Positions 53,560 through 64,000 are shown, counted from the first letter of the stretch. The stretch: 64,000 nucleotides of DNA from Hyposmocoma kahamanoa (GCF_003589595.1 NW_020655294.1:2742815-2806814); one strand, 5' to 3'. Made by a program: numbers and translations. Notes: a model not told the origin generated them from the letters alone.

Positions 53560-55088
53560 GGGTAAAAGCCGGATAGTTGCCCCACTTTTAGAAAAAGCTC
53601 AATTATAAAATAGTATGTACTTAATAAGAAAAATGCTACATGTATATCAAAATATAGGTCTTTGAACTATAATAGTAGCCTATTTTTGTGAACATATTTA
53701 TTAATGGTTTTGAGTAATTCCTGTTTTATTTGACCTCTCAAAAAGAGGATAGTTGCCTACTCTGGCGGATAGTCGCCTAAAGGAAATAATACTTCAGAGG
53801 ATACTTGCCTTGTGCGGGGATAGATGCCTCACAATGTTTCTTTTAAATAAAAACAAATTTATATCAATTAACGTAATCAGTCTTTATTATTTACTGCAAT
53901 CTTTTGTTAAGAACTAATCAACATTATTAATTTTTTGTTTTAAAACTATGAAAATATAACAAAAATAACCTCCAAATCTTAAATTAGTTAGTTGTTATTA
54001 ATACAAAATTATTATTTAGCTTAAAAATATAACAATATGGCAATCAACTTTGGCATTAGCATTAGTTAATATTAGTCATCACAAGTAAGGGTTTTCATCT
54101 TTCCACATCTCATGCAATTGTTTTCGAATGTTGTACAAGTTTCATGCAACCACATTCGACATATCTGACATTGAATCCAATCTGATTTCGATTTAGTAAA
54201 ATTGTAATTCTCGAAACATTCTACGCAATAATCATTATCAGAATTTTGTTTATTTATATTTTTTATTTTTAAATTAGCATTTTCGACTTTTATTTTCTTT
54301 TCAGTATCTCTCGATCTTGATTTGGTTGGTAGTCCTTTGGTGGCTTTTCCTTTGAGTGATTTCGGATTAATATATATATTTTCTTCATTTTCACTGTCAG
54401 AACTGTAAATTTGTATTCTTCTCTTCCTTAAAGCTCTTCTTTCGGTCAGTTTAATATAATCTGTGTTACCTAGAAATGAAGACATAAAAAGTTAACCATT
54501 TATTTCATTTTATTTAATAAATCATTCAAAAAAATATCTGACACGGGTGGGCCTTGAACCCACAACCTCAATATTTATTTTATTCAAGCTTAATTATAGC
54601 CACAAAGAGTTAAAAAATATAAAAAGAAAAAAATCTCCCTTTGCTCGTAAAATAATTTATAGTTGCGGATAGTTGCCCCAGGGCGACTAGTTTCTAGGGC
54701 GACTATCCTTTTTGATACGGATACTTGCCCTTTTTATTTGGAAAAAAAATAAAAAAAATTTAGCAATAAAAATGTTATAAATAGTGTAATGTAAACTCTA
54801 ATGCACGCAAGGAAACAAAAAGTTGACTGAAAAGACAATCAGTAATAAAAATATTCAATAGAAATTACTTACCAATATAGTTTCAACGCCTATCGAAGTT
54901 TCGCCGCGGAAGATTTTCGCTCACACGGACAAAACGCGTGCGTCTAAACTGACGGTTGACGTGGCACTGAGGTCTGCGGGATGGGTACTTACAATTGTAG
55001 TAGCTCGCTACTGCCACAAACGCCCGTAACATAGTTAATTCGAAACCGTGGCAAGTATCCCCGTGGCGCAACTATCCGGCTTTTACCC
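53560..55088 (-). mobile_element. Pogo-like DNA transposon derivative, 1529 bp, TA target duplication
   Basis: Left end 'GGGTAAAAGCCGGATAGTTG' from 53560; right end 'CAACTATCCGGCTTTTACCC' to 55088; the inverted repeats match at 25 of 26 positions; flanking TA at 53558-53559 and 55089-55090. About ten copies of a GGATAGTTGCC-like motif lie near both ends in both orientations (near 53571, 53750, 53768, 53808, 53818, 54668, 54700, 54718, 55051, 55066). It encodes only a transposase C-terminus. A tRNA-like stretch ('GGCCTTGAACCCACAACCTC', 54550-54570) lies within it, possibly a nested SINE remnant. Confidence 0.9.
54072..54485 (-). pseudogene. Pogo-type transposase C-terminal fragment with PHD-like zinc finger
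   Basis: A 137-codon open frame. The N-terminal half is lysine-rich with an acidic-serine patch ('SSDSENEE', residues 28-35) and reads like a linker. The C-terminal half has CVEC (87-90), W103, CQIC (106-109), W112-L-H114, C117 and CMRC (124-127): a Cys4-His-Cys3 PHD-type order found at the C-terminus of many insect pogo/Tigger-like transposases. 'GGTAACACAG' just after the first codons looks like a splice acceptor, so the apparent ATG at 54485 is probably intronic and the real exon begins near codon 10. The HTH and DDE domains are absent. Confidence 0.75.
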
Positions 55089-55141
55089 TACGAGTATTGT
55101 TAAATACATAACACTTATATGTTTTTATGCCGCTTCGTAAA

Positions 55142-55170
55142 AAGCTGGCTTGTAATACACAAGCCAGCTA
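55142..55170. repeat. 11-bp perfect hairpin
   Basis: AGCTGGCTTGT (55143-55153) and ACAAGCCAGCT (55159-55169) with loop AATAC, about 55 nt right of the pogo-like element. No further context. Confidence 0.85.
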
Positions 55171-55218
55171 CGATTTTAAATGGGAATTGTGAAGAAAATA
55201 GATTTTTTTTGTACCAAG

Positions 55219-55359
55219 TGACAAGTCAGTCCCATGATTTCAGCCTTACCCATCAAAACCGAAACACAGTAATACTAACATTACCGCTTGGCGGCAGAAA
55301 TAGTTAAGGTGGCAGTACTTCCCTGGACGAGCTTTTTCACAAAAATCTCTACTGCTAGT
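55219..55359 (+). repeat. R1 repeat, plus strand, 3' half
   Basis: Starts 'GTGACAAGTCAGTCCCATGA', passes 'TGGCGGCAGAAATAGTTAAG' and 'GGTGGCAGTACTTCCCTGG', ends 'AATCTCTACTGCTAG'. Confidence 0.8.
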
Positions 55360-56035
55360 AAAAATGAAAAATTGAATGTAAGGACGATAGTCAAATAATG
55401 AAAAAATTTTAAATAATGACTTGGTTTATTGAGCACGTTTATTATTGTTCGTACATATAATTGTTATAATTATTTTATAATACAATTAAAGATAACTCTA
55501 AGCTACGGATATACTCGAGTTACGTATACTCATCCAGACATCTATATACAATACATTTGCAAGTAAATAATGTATTCACTAACTATTGAACACTAAGTTC
55601 GAGTACTATTTTCCTATTATGTAATTAATTTCGAAATATAATTAAAAACAAGCTTAATTATGAAATTTATGTACAGGATAGACAGTTCTTTAAAATTCTA
55701 GAAGGACTTAGACGTAAATGTGTAAGCTATTAAGGCTATGAAATGCAATTTTGGTTTCAAAATTACTATATTACGTATAACTGCATAATGAATACTAACT
55801 GTCCAAAGTTACGAAAAATAACAATTTGTATTATTTAGTGTATCCATGCGTAGGTACTTATAACACTTTTTTCTTTGGTCAGTTTCCAAAATGTTTTACT
55901 TTTTGAGCACTTTTTTATTAATGGTGCGTTTATTTTACACTACGTACGTGAAACTGAAGTTACAATATATCAGCGGTTGAAAGGTAAAAAGATCTAAGCG
56001 ACAATCAAGCGTGTCACTTAAGTGTTATTTTTTCA
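55360..56035. other. Unassigned non-coding DNA
   Basis: AT-rich; no feature was recognised. Confidence 0.3.
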
Positions 56036-56150
56036 GTCAGCCGTGACCATGGGACCTGTAAAGGGCCCGAGAAGTTAGCTTGTTTGAAACCACAAATATG
56101 CACGATTTTGATCCGCAAAATAATACTTTCATTTCCAATGTTATCTTTTG
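56036..56150 (+). mobile_element. Family D element fragment
   Basis: 'CCGTGACCATGGGACCTGTA', 'AAGTTAGCTTGTTTG' and 'TACTTTCATTTCCAATG' correspond to the right arm and tail of 26721-26850; the left palindrome arm is absent. Confidence 0.5.
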
Positions 56151-56569
56151 TTGCATTTCTCTGGCTATTATAAAAGTAGCTAAAACCGGAGTACTTATGT
56201 GTACAGCAATACATACATACAAATGAATTTCTGAATTTGCACACTTTTTAAGGGACCTAGAAACGCTTCGCTTCGGTGCCCGCCGACGCGACTTGATAAA
56301 GGCGAAACACGTGGACACGGTGGAGAAAGCCTTTTCTGAGCGGCTCAAACTGACTCAAAACGTATGGTGACTCTTAATACTCCTATGAACAATTTAAAAA
56401 TTGTCGCGGAGCCCGTTTTACTTTTCTAACAACGTTATGGTCGATTACAATTAAGTTTGAATGAATGAATATGAGATATGAGGTTGCGAAAATATCCGTT
56501 TATTCATAACTATACAGGGTGAAACTTCGAGATTGTTCAGTCAGGGCAAATACCTTAACCGTAATTTTT
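56151..56569. other. Unassigned non-coding DNA
   Basis: Minus-strand open frames 56014-56348 cover a mixed region without recognisable domains. Confidence 0.3.
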
Positions 56570-56794
56570 TTATGATACTAAGTAACGGAACGAACAAGCC
56601 GTGGACCTGCTGGCAAGCGACACGCCTGTCCATAACAGTTGCAGTGCCACTTAGAGCTTTAAAAGGCAAAGATCTGAGGGGCACTGTCGCTGCGCCCGAC
56701 ACCCTGAGACACAAGCTCTCAGCTTGGCGGCAAACATAGGTAAGGTGGCAGTACTTCCCTGGACGAACTCTTTCACATGGAGCTCCACTGCTAC
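56570..56794 (+). repeat. R1 repeat, plus strand, internal deletion
   Basis: Runs from 'GATACTAAGTAACGGAACGA' through 'CGACACGCCTGTCCATAACA' to 'CACATGGAGCTCCACTGCTAC'-type end. About 60 nt between the 'CCTGAGACACAAG' and 'TTGGCGGCA' blocks are missing compared with 33695-34010. The open frame 56533-56739 is a by-product. Confidence 0.85.
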
Positions 56795-58003
56795 TGTTAC
56801 AACTACAGAAAAATGATTCTAGAAGACTATCTATGAATTTTGAAGATTATTTCGATTGGTATTCACAGATTTTAGATAAATGGTACAGTCATCACGATAA
56901 AAAGCAATTTTCAAGAATTTTTTCATACCATTCGATCCTATTTCTAATAAGGATCAAAAGTCCCTATGACACTAACTGAGGTAAAAGTACTAGAATTGTC
57001 AGAAATTGCAAGAAAATTTACCATACCTAGACCCCATACCATAAATAGAGACTTGATCCTTACCAAAAATAGCATGGAAAATGTTTCGTGAAAATATTGT
57101 CAAAATTCATGGACAGTCTTCTTGGACCGTTTTCCTGTAGCTATAACGGTTAAGGTAGCTGGCCTTGCTGACCCCTCTCAAATTTCCCCCCTGTATAGTT
57201 GCACTAAGCTACAGTTTAGATAATTTTGACAGATTAATAACTTACACCTTGTATATCGTTATACCTATACATAAAAGTACAAATAAATAAATGTTATTGT
57301 AAAGAAATGGTTAAATACCAGAATTCAAAACATTTTATTGTTTAATATTAATAATGCTTTTGTACACGCCTACACCTTAAGTGCTACATTTAAGTTACAG
57401 TCGCTAGGAAAAATGTTAAGATAGATTTTGGTAATTACTATTCGCTAAAGAAAACAGTATATTAATTACGTAATATTAAGGTATCAGTTTGCAAATACTA
57501 GCCAGTAGGTACTACATATATTTACATATAACTATCTATTGTGATGCTTACGTACAAATTTATTAGCCGCGTTAAACGCTTCGTATTCTGAAAAGTTTCA
57601 TACGTATTTAATTTTTAATTACATATCAATTGATTTGGAAAGTAAAAAAAAACAGTACACAAAACGTGTTGAATTTTGTTACAAGCATTTTTATGTGAAT
57701 ATGTCATTCATTCTTTCATTTATTCATTATTTCAGTATTTACAACAAAAATCATATTCAATAATAAAATCATAAGTTCTTTGCAAAATTTCAATCTACTT
57801 GTGATTGAAGCGAAACATGGTTTGCATAAATCTCCATTTAAACTTTTACGGCATTTTAACAGAGTAATCTTGCAAAAGGTTCGTTCAAAAAAGTTTTCGT
57901 TGAACTTCTCACTGTCATTTTAATAAACAATCGCGTACTGTCCGCTTATTATTATAACGACGCCAGTATTTGTCTACAATACTGTCCAGTATTTCAGGTA
58001 CCC
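56795..58003 (-). other. 3' flank / 3' UTR of the DMRT gene
   Basis: Downstream (minus strand) of the DMRT stop codon. Minus-strand AATAAA signals at 57724-57719 (about 280 nt past the stop) and 57339-57334 (about 670 nt past) are candidate poly(A) signals. No other exon or repeat was recognised. Confidence 0.4.
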
Positions 58004-58764
58004 CTAGTCGGAAAATCCTTCGTTATTCGTATTATCTGAAGCTGGAGAAGTTCCAGGGGAGGGAACGTGCATTTGTCTTCCGTATATCAGTTCGGAGTGG
58101 GGCATAAACGACGACAGATAGTCTGGAGGAGGTCTGATAACAGTCGGTAAGTATCCGGTACCACTGTACGGTGGAGTAAGGAATCTTCTAGAAGGCGAGA
58201 ATTTGAAACTATGGTTTGATAACGGTGAGAATGCAGATTTCGACTGATAATTTTGCAAGTAAGGAGGAGATTCCTGTGTCAAGCTATAAGGTGTGGCGTT
58301 GTCGCCTCCATTGACCATTAGCTCCATGGCAGCGACAACGTCTCCTTTACACCGCGAAAGAATTGTTTCAATTTCTTGTCGACTGCGTCGTGGGAACACC
58401 TTTATCAAGACATCAACTGGGGATTTCTGGAATGGTGTAGAATCTTCTGGAACATTCTCCGGAGTCTTTCTGTCACGTCTGAACATTTTATACTTGAAAT
58501 CTGGGTTATCCCATTTTTCTTCTTCCTCCTTTTTGACCGGGACTTCCTCTCGAGGTTCTTTCATGGAGAGATTTTCAGGTGTGAGGGATGTTTCGGATTG
58601 GTCTTCGAGTTCCTCTTCGACGTTAAGTTCGTGTTCCGAGGGTGACCGAGGGGGCGGAGTGTGCAGCGGTGGAGTGGGCGCAGGGGTTTTGGTTTCCGCT
58701 GGAGTCTCTGTTGATGGTGGCGATGGGCTGGAACATACTTCTGTGATGCGAGCGCGTTTTTGAA
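58004..58764 (-). CDS. DMRT-family transcription factor, terminal coding exon (DMA domain); probably dmrt93B
   Basis: DMRT proteins are nuclear zinc-finger transcription factors in sex determination and nervous-system development. This is the last coding exon, about 253 aa. A TTTGTCCACAG acceptor (AG at 58766-58765) starts it at 58764 in the middle of a codon, and TAG lies at 58006-58004. In order it has a basic start (QKRARIT), a Ser/Pro/Thr-rich stretch, an acidic segment, then the DMA domain PVDVLIKVFPRRSRQEIE...ILSRCKGDVVAAMELM (about 38 aa), then a Pro/Ser/Tyr-rich tail ending NTNNEGFSD. A conserved-looking GTGYLPTVIRPPPDYLSSF lies in that tail. DMA domains occur in the DMRT3/4/5 group, in insects dmrt93B and dmrt99B; I favour dmrt93B, from memory of its DMA sequence. 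The DM zinc module (two intertwined Cys/His sites) is not in the 5.2 kb to the right, so the gene is partial here. The ATG at 58792 upstream in frame is intronic. Confidence 0.85.
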
Positions 58765-60107
58765 CTGTGGACAAAGGAAAAGAGAGGGTCAAATTTGGGG
58801 TTATAGTGGCACTTGATCAACCACTGTGTGTACAATAATTAAAAGATGATACACTAACAATTGAACTTCTTGACAAGTTTTCAACGTGGAAAAATAAATA
58901 AGCCTCAATCAATAACGTTTCCTGCAACTTATCAATGAACAAAGCGACGATTGTATTCAAAAGCATGTATTTTCGAGATATGGGTCGTGTCGATGAAGCT
59001 GGTACTATCAATAATTCACAATGCACAATAACGCGTGCACGAGTACAATGCTGCGCGGGCGCGTAACGGCAGGCCAATGTTATCAACAGACGCGTTAATC
59101 ATCACCGAACAGCACCGTGTGCATCGAACGCTGCAGTGTTAATTGTTCGGTATGGTCGAGATGACAAGTGAGTTGAATTGGTGATTGAATTTTGTTGAAG
59201 TAAATTGATGGCGGCTTTTATGATTCGAAGTAAAATTTGTTTACAAGTTTTTAAATTTTATCGGTATTGTCTGAAATCATCTTATACGTATTATTATTTT
59301 ATTGAGCTAAGTTCTAAACTTGTGACGACTACGCTATTTGACTTAAACAAATCACGAACTGCTGTCCATTTAGCAGTAATATTTTATTTTCGATGAAACC
59401 TACAAAGTAACCCTTTTTGACATCTGATTAAAAAATAAAATATGTTCATTTCAATAAAATAACCAAGGCCGAAAGTTTCAACGATCCCCTGCATCAAACC
59501 ACTCACAAAATGCAATAATTGCTACCAAATTATACTTGCACAAACAACAGAACAATAGCCCAAAGAGTTCATGTACCATTATTTACAAGCAGATGTCTCT
59601 ATTAATACCATTTTCAATTTCAATGCCGCCTTCCATCCCTTCTAGTCACACACAATAACATATCTCCATCCCGCTCACTCCCACATAATGAGATTCAAAA
59701 TGGCCAGTATTATTTCCTTTATTGTAATTCATAAAGTGTTTGTATTGCTTCAAAGATGGCGTATTATTTTAATGAAATTTTTTGGTTTGTTTTGTGCGAG
59801 GGCGGCTTTGTGTGCTTCAAAAAACGAGGTATATTTTTTCGTTTCTTTGTGACTTTTTCATTGAAAGCGTTTTACATTGGTTTTTGTGTTCATTGAATCG
59901 GTTCACTTTACGCTGTGTCTGCTCAATGTAATGTTAACAATCGTTTTGTACTACTTTTCATTTCATCTTTATCTCATTATCGTTTGGCCAGATAGCTTCT
60001 GTGATACCACCTCAACATTTCAAATTTCACGGAATCTTTTATACTGTACACCAATTCCATTGTTGTATGTTATACCGTCATATTATTTTACATCAAATAC
60101 ATTTTCA
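58765..60107 (-). other. DMRT intron, no exon seen
   Basis: Intron immediately 5' (minus strand) of the DMRT exon. A GC-richer segment at 59035-59130 ('GCTGCGCGGGCGCGTAACGG', then 'ACCGTGTGCATCGAACGCTG') is the only compositional feature. No DM-domain Cys/His pattern in any frame. Confidence 0.5.
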
Positions 60108-60345
60108 AGGCGGTTATGGAGTGGAATTCCCTGCCTGCTGACTTGTTTCCTGAACGGTATAATTTGGGCCTTTTCAAGACGACAGTGAATAGGCATTATG
60201 TAGGTGTGTATGCTCTATCGTCGGCCTATCCCACTAATCTCAACCCAGCTTTCCTCCTGGTGGGGACAAGCAACCTCATCGTCACTTTTCATCAGGTAAG
60301 ATGGCGGTCAAATGAGCATTTATTTTTTTTAATAAAAAAGAGAAA
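60108..60345 (+). pseudogene. Jockey/CR1-type LINE, last ~25 codons and 3' UTR
   Basis: Frame from 60116: 'MEWNSLPADLFPERYNLGLF' then 'KTTVNRHYVG', homologous in position to 'KWNSLPAHVFPPSYDMGSFK' of the element at 47824 but from a different family. The 3' UTR has 'CATCGTCACTTTTCATCAGG' and 'TAAGATGGCGGTCAAATG', as in 17950-18030, and an A-rich end near 60345. It lies inside the DMRT intron in the opposite orientation. Confidence 0.75.
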
Positions 60346-61854
60346 GAGATATTAAAAGGTGTAACCAAACTTCAGTGTTATTGACCCATTACGATCTGTG
60401 ACTTGTCCTTTACAGATATTGTGCCCTGTTTTTGCTGTAATCTACAAATCATACCTCTCGTTATTAACATTAGGTAAACTTATTTTCAGTTATAGACTCT
60501 AAAACTCGAGCTATTACTCATGTTAAACTCGTTATATATATTAAAAAGTATACATATGCATAATAAGTAACTGTTCTTTGAAAGCAGAATAAGTAAACAT
60601 CAGATCGATACCTCCAACGAACACTATGTCAATTTAATTTTTGGACCCGTTTTTGTTTTATTTTTCCACAAAATTAGTTTTTTTCTAAGTTCGTTTTTTG
60701 TTTCTATATTTCTTCACGAAATTCGGGGAGCATAATATTAGTAAATAAATGTGGCTGTTTACAAAAATAACAGAAAATGACCAAAACATAAAGTTGGCGT
60801 AGTGTTTATTCGAGGCATCGAGATATGACAGTTAGTCGGGAGAATGACGGTATACATTTGAAACATACAAATCTATAAAAGCAGCCCCTAAATCACTATC
60901 AAAACTTCACTAGACCGAAAAATTTCGACCAACCGTAACTCTCTCGAACTGGTATCGAATCAATTTTAAGCACTCCCCGCGCCGCCCCACCCTCCGCACC
61001 GTCATCGCCCGCTGTTTAAAAAACAATAACTTGGACCATTAAATTCATACACGCCACTGAAACCGTTCTAATTGCATCACCACAATGACTTGTGCGCCCG
61101 ACTGTACGTGTACAGTACACCATGCGATTATTGTTGCTCAAAATGTAGAGACAGAAAAAATGTGCTAGAAATTTTAATAGCGTACGTAGGCATTGAAGTT
61201 TCTTTTCTACAAAATGCAATAGTGCTTCCGATAAAGAATATCATAAGATTGAGAAAGAAAAACATATAAATATAGGTTTTTACATTACAAATTTAGAACA
61301 CGTTTACTTCTTTCTTTACATACTTAAAATTTCTGCAAAGAGAAACAAATTATGCTACCTTCTTTGATAAAATCAGCCAAGTGAAAACTATGAGCGAGTA
61401 TCCTTCCACAACTACATATTACTAAATTTACTATAATTCCTTTTCTTTACATACACACACCATATTCTGTTGCTCTCTTTCATCGTGATCGGGTAACAAA
61501 CGGCAAATAAAATACCTTACTGTGTAAGTAAAAAGGAAAAAAGAATTGAAAAAATACATCTCATTATTTTCTCACGCATATTATTTTCAACTGTTTACTC
61601 TAGTGCACCAGGCAGTGCGTCTGTGTGCTCTCTGTGCTTTGACTTGTGGACGGAAAATGTTTCAAAGGAGCCCGTGCCATGACTCGTCGCCAGAACAATC
61701 AAAACAAAAGAAACGGCTTTGTGGTATCAAAAAATACTCTTTAAAAAAATTCAACGGTCGTGTTTGTTTTAAGATCTCACAAGGTCAAGTATCGCTTTGA
61801 CGTCTGCAAGTTATAAGCGTGTTTTTTTTATATTTGGCTAAAGGACACTATAAA
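60346..61854. other. DMRT intron, unassigned
   Basis: A C-rich patch at 60973-61012 (CACTCCCCGCGCCGCCCCAC) is the only compositional anomaly. Open frames 61016-61219 and 61546-61800 have no recognised product. Confidence 0.35.
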
Positions 61855-61957
61855 AGATTTGCAACAAAGACTTACAAAAATTCGTTGATTGGCTTATTTG
61901 ACAAAAGCGGTGGCCCCGTGTGGCAACAGACGCTGGTTCGAATCTTTCGAAGGATAT
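61855..61957 (+). mobile_element. SINE A fragment (tRNA-like head)
   Basis: 'AAGATTTGCAACAAAGACTT', 'GATTGGCTTATTTGAC' and the B-box region 'GACGCTGGTTCGAATCTTTC'. The tail is absent; instead a perfect hairpin follows at 61958-61983. Confidence 0.6.
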
Positions 61958-61983
61958 AATAACCAACTCACTAGTTGGTTATT
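61958..61983. repeat. 11-bp perfect hairpin
   Basis: AATAACCAACT (61958-61968), loop CACT, AGTTGGTTATT (61973-61983). It follows the SINE A head directly. Confidence 0.9.
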
Positions 61984-64000
61984 TTACAAAGATATGAAAA
62001 TAATCCACTGAGTATTGTCATAAAACTCATATGTATGTGTTACATATAAATATTCAATAAAACAAGTATTAACACTATAAGAAATCTTAAATCTGGTTAC
62101 ACCCGTCAGTGTCCGGCACGACATTAAAAGACAAAAGCAAAAAAAAAACTTAATATTATCCAAAGTCACACACAATCATAAACCCTCTGTTATGTGTTCA
62201 GAAACCGCAAATTATAGCCAGCATAAAGATAGACTGTTTTGTTAGCACAAATTTCTTATCTGTGAAAATGTTATTTATTGCATTAATAACATCGAATTCG
62301 ATTTTATTATTACATTCAAATTTCGAACATCCTTGAAAAACAAAACAATTTGATTCGACCTCAATTAATATCAATCGAGATGAAGTTTTATTCGAAATGA
62401 AATGTCAATATCAAACAATTTTCACAAATTTAACAAACAACGTTACTTAATATCTAACGATATGATAGTTGGGGCCGACTCTAGTTTGACTATTAATTAA
62501 ATAAAAACTGCGGTAGTATGACATGCGTGAGAAAAGTTTTCATTTGCCACCATTTCGCCAGTCGTAACATGCGGTTCTTGAACACATCATAGAGACCTTG
62601 TAATATCTGTATAGATAAGGCAGTCTGTGTAACTGTAAATAATTAGGCATTAACACACTCGTATTTTAATACCTGTCACATAAACATAAACTACTATAGT
62701 CCATAGGTAAATTTTTTACACTTTGAAACGTAATTTTGTAAGCTACTGCTTGTTCTCCGTGCCGACTTCCCTGAGAAGGAGCAAAAAACTCTAGGAAATG
62801 CTCCATTTTATTTAATGATCGAATGTCTACGTTTTTTATATAAGATTAAATCTAATGACAAGAATAGAACAACATGCACATGAACTACAACTCTATGTAG
62901 ATGAAAAGTTACGAGTGATAAAAACACATTTTCATAGAGCGTGAAACATTATTATCGTCTGGGTAATATTGCTATGCAACATAATCTAAATTTGTTCTGT
63001 TCTGGGTGCTCTGGGTACTGCCCCAGAGTGCCCTACCGTTGCTCCGGTAACACAGGAAATTCCCTAATTTAAGACCAGACACATTATTATTATTACTATT
63101 ATTGCAGTGATTTAAGTATTTTTAGTGGTACAATCTCGCAATATGATCTTTTATTATCTCACGTGAGCTCTACTTTAACTCCTATGGTAACCAAAGGTCC
63201 CGAAGTTAACCCTTCTCATGTGCGAACGTTGTATCGCGTCAGACCAAGGCGGACCATAAATCGCGTAACGCGTTGATTTAGTGCCCGCGACTGTCCCCGA
63301 CACTGTCACTGTACACGACTGTACTTTATTGTACTGCACGTACAGTGCTATGAATAACTTGTGGTAGTAATTCATGGTTATGGTGAGCAATGAATGAATA
63401 GGTTAGTCAATTATCTAACATCTTCGTCATCGGAAGTACAGCGAAATAGTGCAACACGAACGTGAATACCGTTGACCATTTAATAAGTAGACTCATAGGA
63501 CAGCTGTCAAACCCAGAAATTTTAGATTAGAAATTGTGGACGTTTGACATAAAAGTGCGAGTCAATAAATTTTTCGTTTAATAAGCCATACTGCCAGATC
63601 TTAGATTATAATTTTTCTCCGATACTTTACATAATTTTCTAACATATTTTCGCAGGAAATCCTTATATCTTTACGGTGACCATTTTGAAAGTTCCGTCCA
63701 TCAATAATAAAACATCTTTTTTTAACAACCGCGACTTAAGTTACTTGTCAGCCATTACTAACGTTATAATAACATACGTTCGTGTTTATTCATCAATTTC
63801 ATAGTTTATTTTAATAAAATACAATTTTCAACAAAAAAGGTATTTGTTCCACTCTTTCCAACTGGGCGAAAATAATAACTTAACCGCCGGCAGTTGAAAT
63901 CTAAAAATTAAAAACAAACCCTCGTTCGTCCATTACGAACAGAAACTCAAACGAATTTAAAACGAGAACGAAAACAAAACTCGGAACAAAAATAAAAACT
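61984..64000. other. Presumed DMRT intron, unassigned
   Basis: About 2 kb, AT-rich. A GC-balanced segment at 63165-63350 contains near-palindromic 'CGCGTAACGCGTTG' and repeated 'CACTGT/GACTGTAC' words. No DM domain exon, repeat family or RNA gene was identified up to the window edge. Confidence 0.35.

Noticed and set aside
56014..56348. 103-codon minus-strand frame with RRRAPKRSVSRS stretch
   Set aside because: Crosses a family D fragment and a GC-richer segment; no domain and no splice logic.
58293..58763. 156-codon plus-strand open frame opposite the DMRT exon
   Set aside because: Ser/Gly-rich antisense shadow of the Pro/Ser-rich DMRT sequence; no independent support.

Overview
The window is AT-rich, repeat-dense insect chromosomal DNA, almost certainly from a moth or butterfly. 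The repeats support this: RTE-type LINE tails, Jockey/CR1-type LINE 3' ends, several tRNA-derived SINE families and an abundant 'ACTTCCCTGGACGAACTC' repeat are all of kinds I associate with lepidopteran genomes. There is no bacterial-style operon structure, and real coding sequence is under 4 percent of the window.

Two host genes are supported. At the left end, on the minus strand, lies a complete seven-exon hydroxylysine kinase gene (HYKK/AGPHD1 type, 374 codons, 978-5826). It has an intact kinase-like catalytic loop and a DFG-type motif. At the right end, on the minus strand, lies the last coding exon of a DMRT-family transcription factor (58004-58764). It carries a DMA domain, and its DM-domain exons must lie beyond the right edge. 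Between them are about 52 kb with no recognisable host exon.

The intervening DNA is layered mobile-element debris. I could reconstruct several insertions with boundaries: (i) a 997-bp pogo-like element (20739-21735) inserted at TA into a tRNA-derived SINE and retaining only the N-terminal HTH-psq part of its transposase; (ii) a 1529-bp pogo-like element (53560-55088) with a different terminal inverted repeat (TIR), retaining only a C-terminal PHD-like zinc finger; (iii) a 1380-bp hAT-like element (51418-52797) with an exact 8-bp target duplication, containing a GC-rich palindromic insert; (iv) a 337-bp foldback element (9621-9957) made of two inverted copies of a self-palindromic unit; (v) SINE insertions with 13-bp target duplications (24876-25296 and 37290-37554).

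Other content: decayed LINE ORF ends (RTE 18880-19490 and 25700-25820; Jockey/CR1 types at 17700-18125, 43290-44013, 47824-48317 and 60108-60345), an RT-associated C-terminal ORF with a nuclease-like motif (49697-50416), at least 12 copies of one unclassified repeat family (R1), microsatellites, several perfect hairpins, a G-rich island (39200-39335) and one 100-N assembly gap (48318-48417). No true tRNA, rRNA or CRISPR locus was seen. The tRNA-like stretches all sit inside SINEs. No new host pathway is evident. The most notable material is the pair of pogo-like derivatives with clustered subterminal motifs and the nested palindromic elements.
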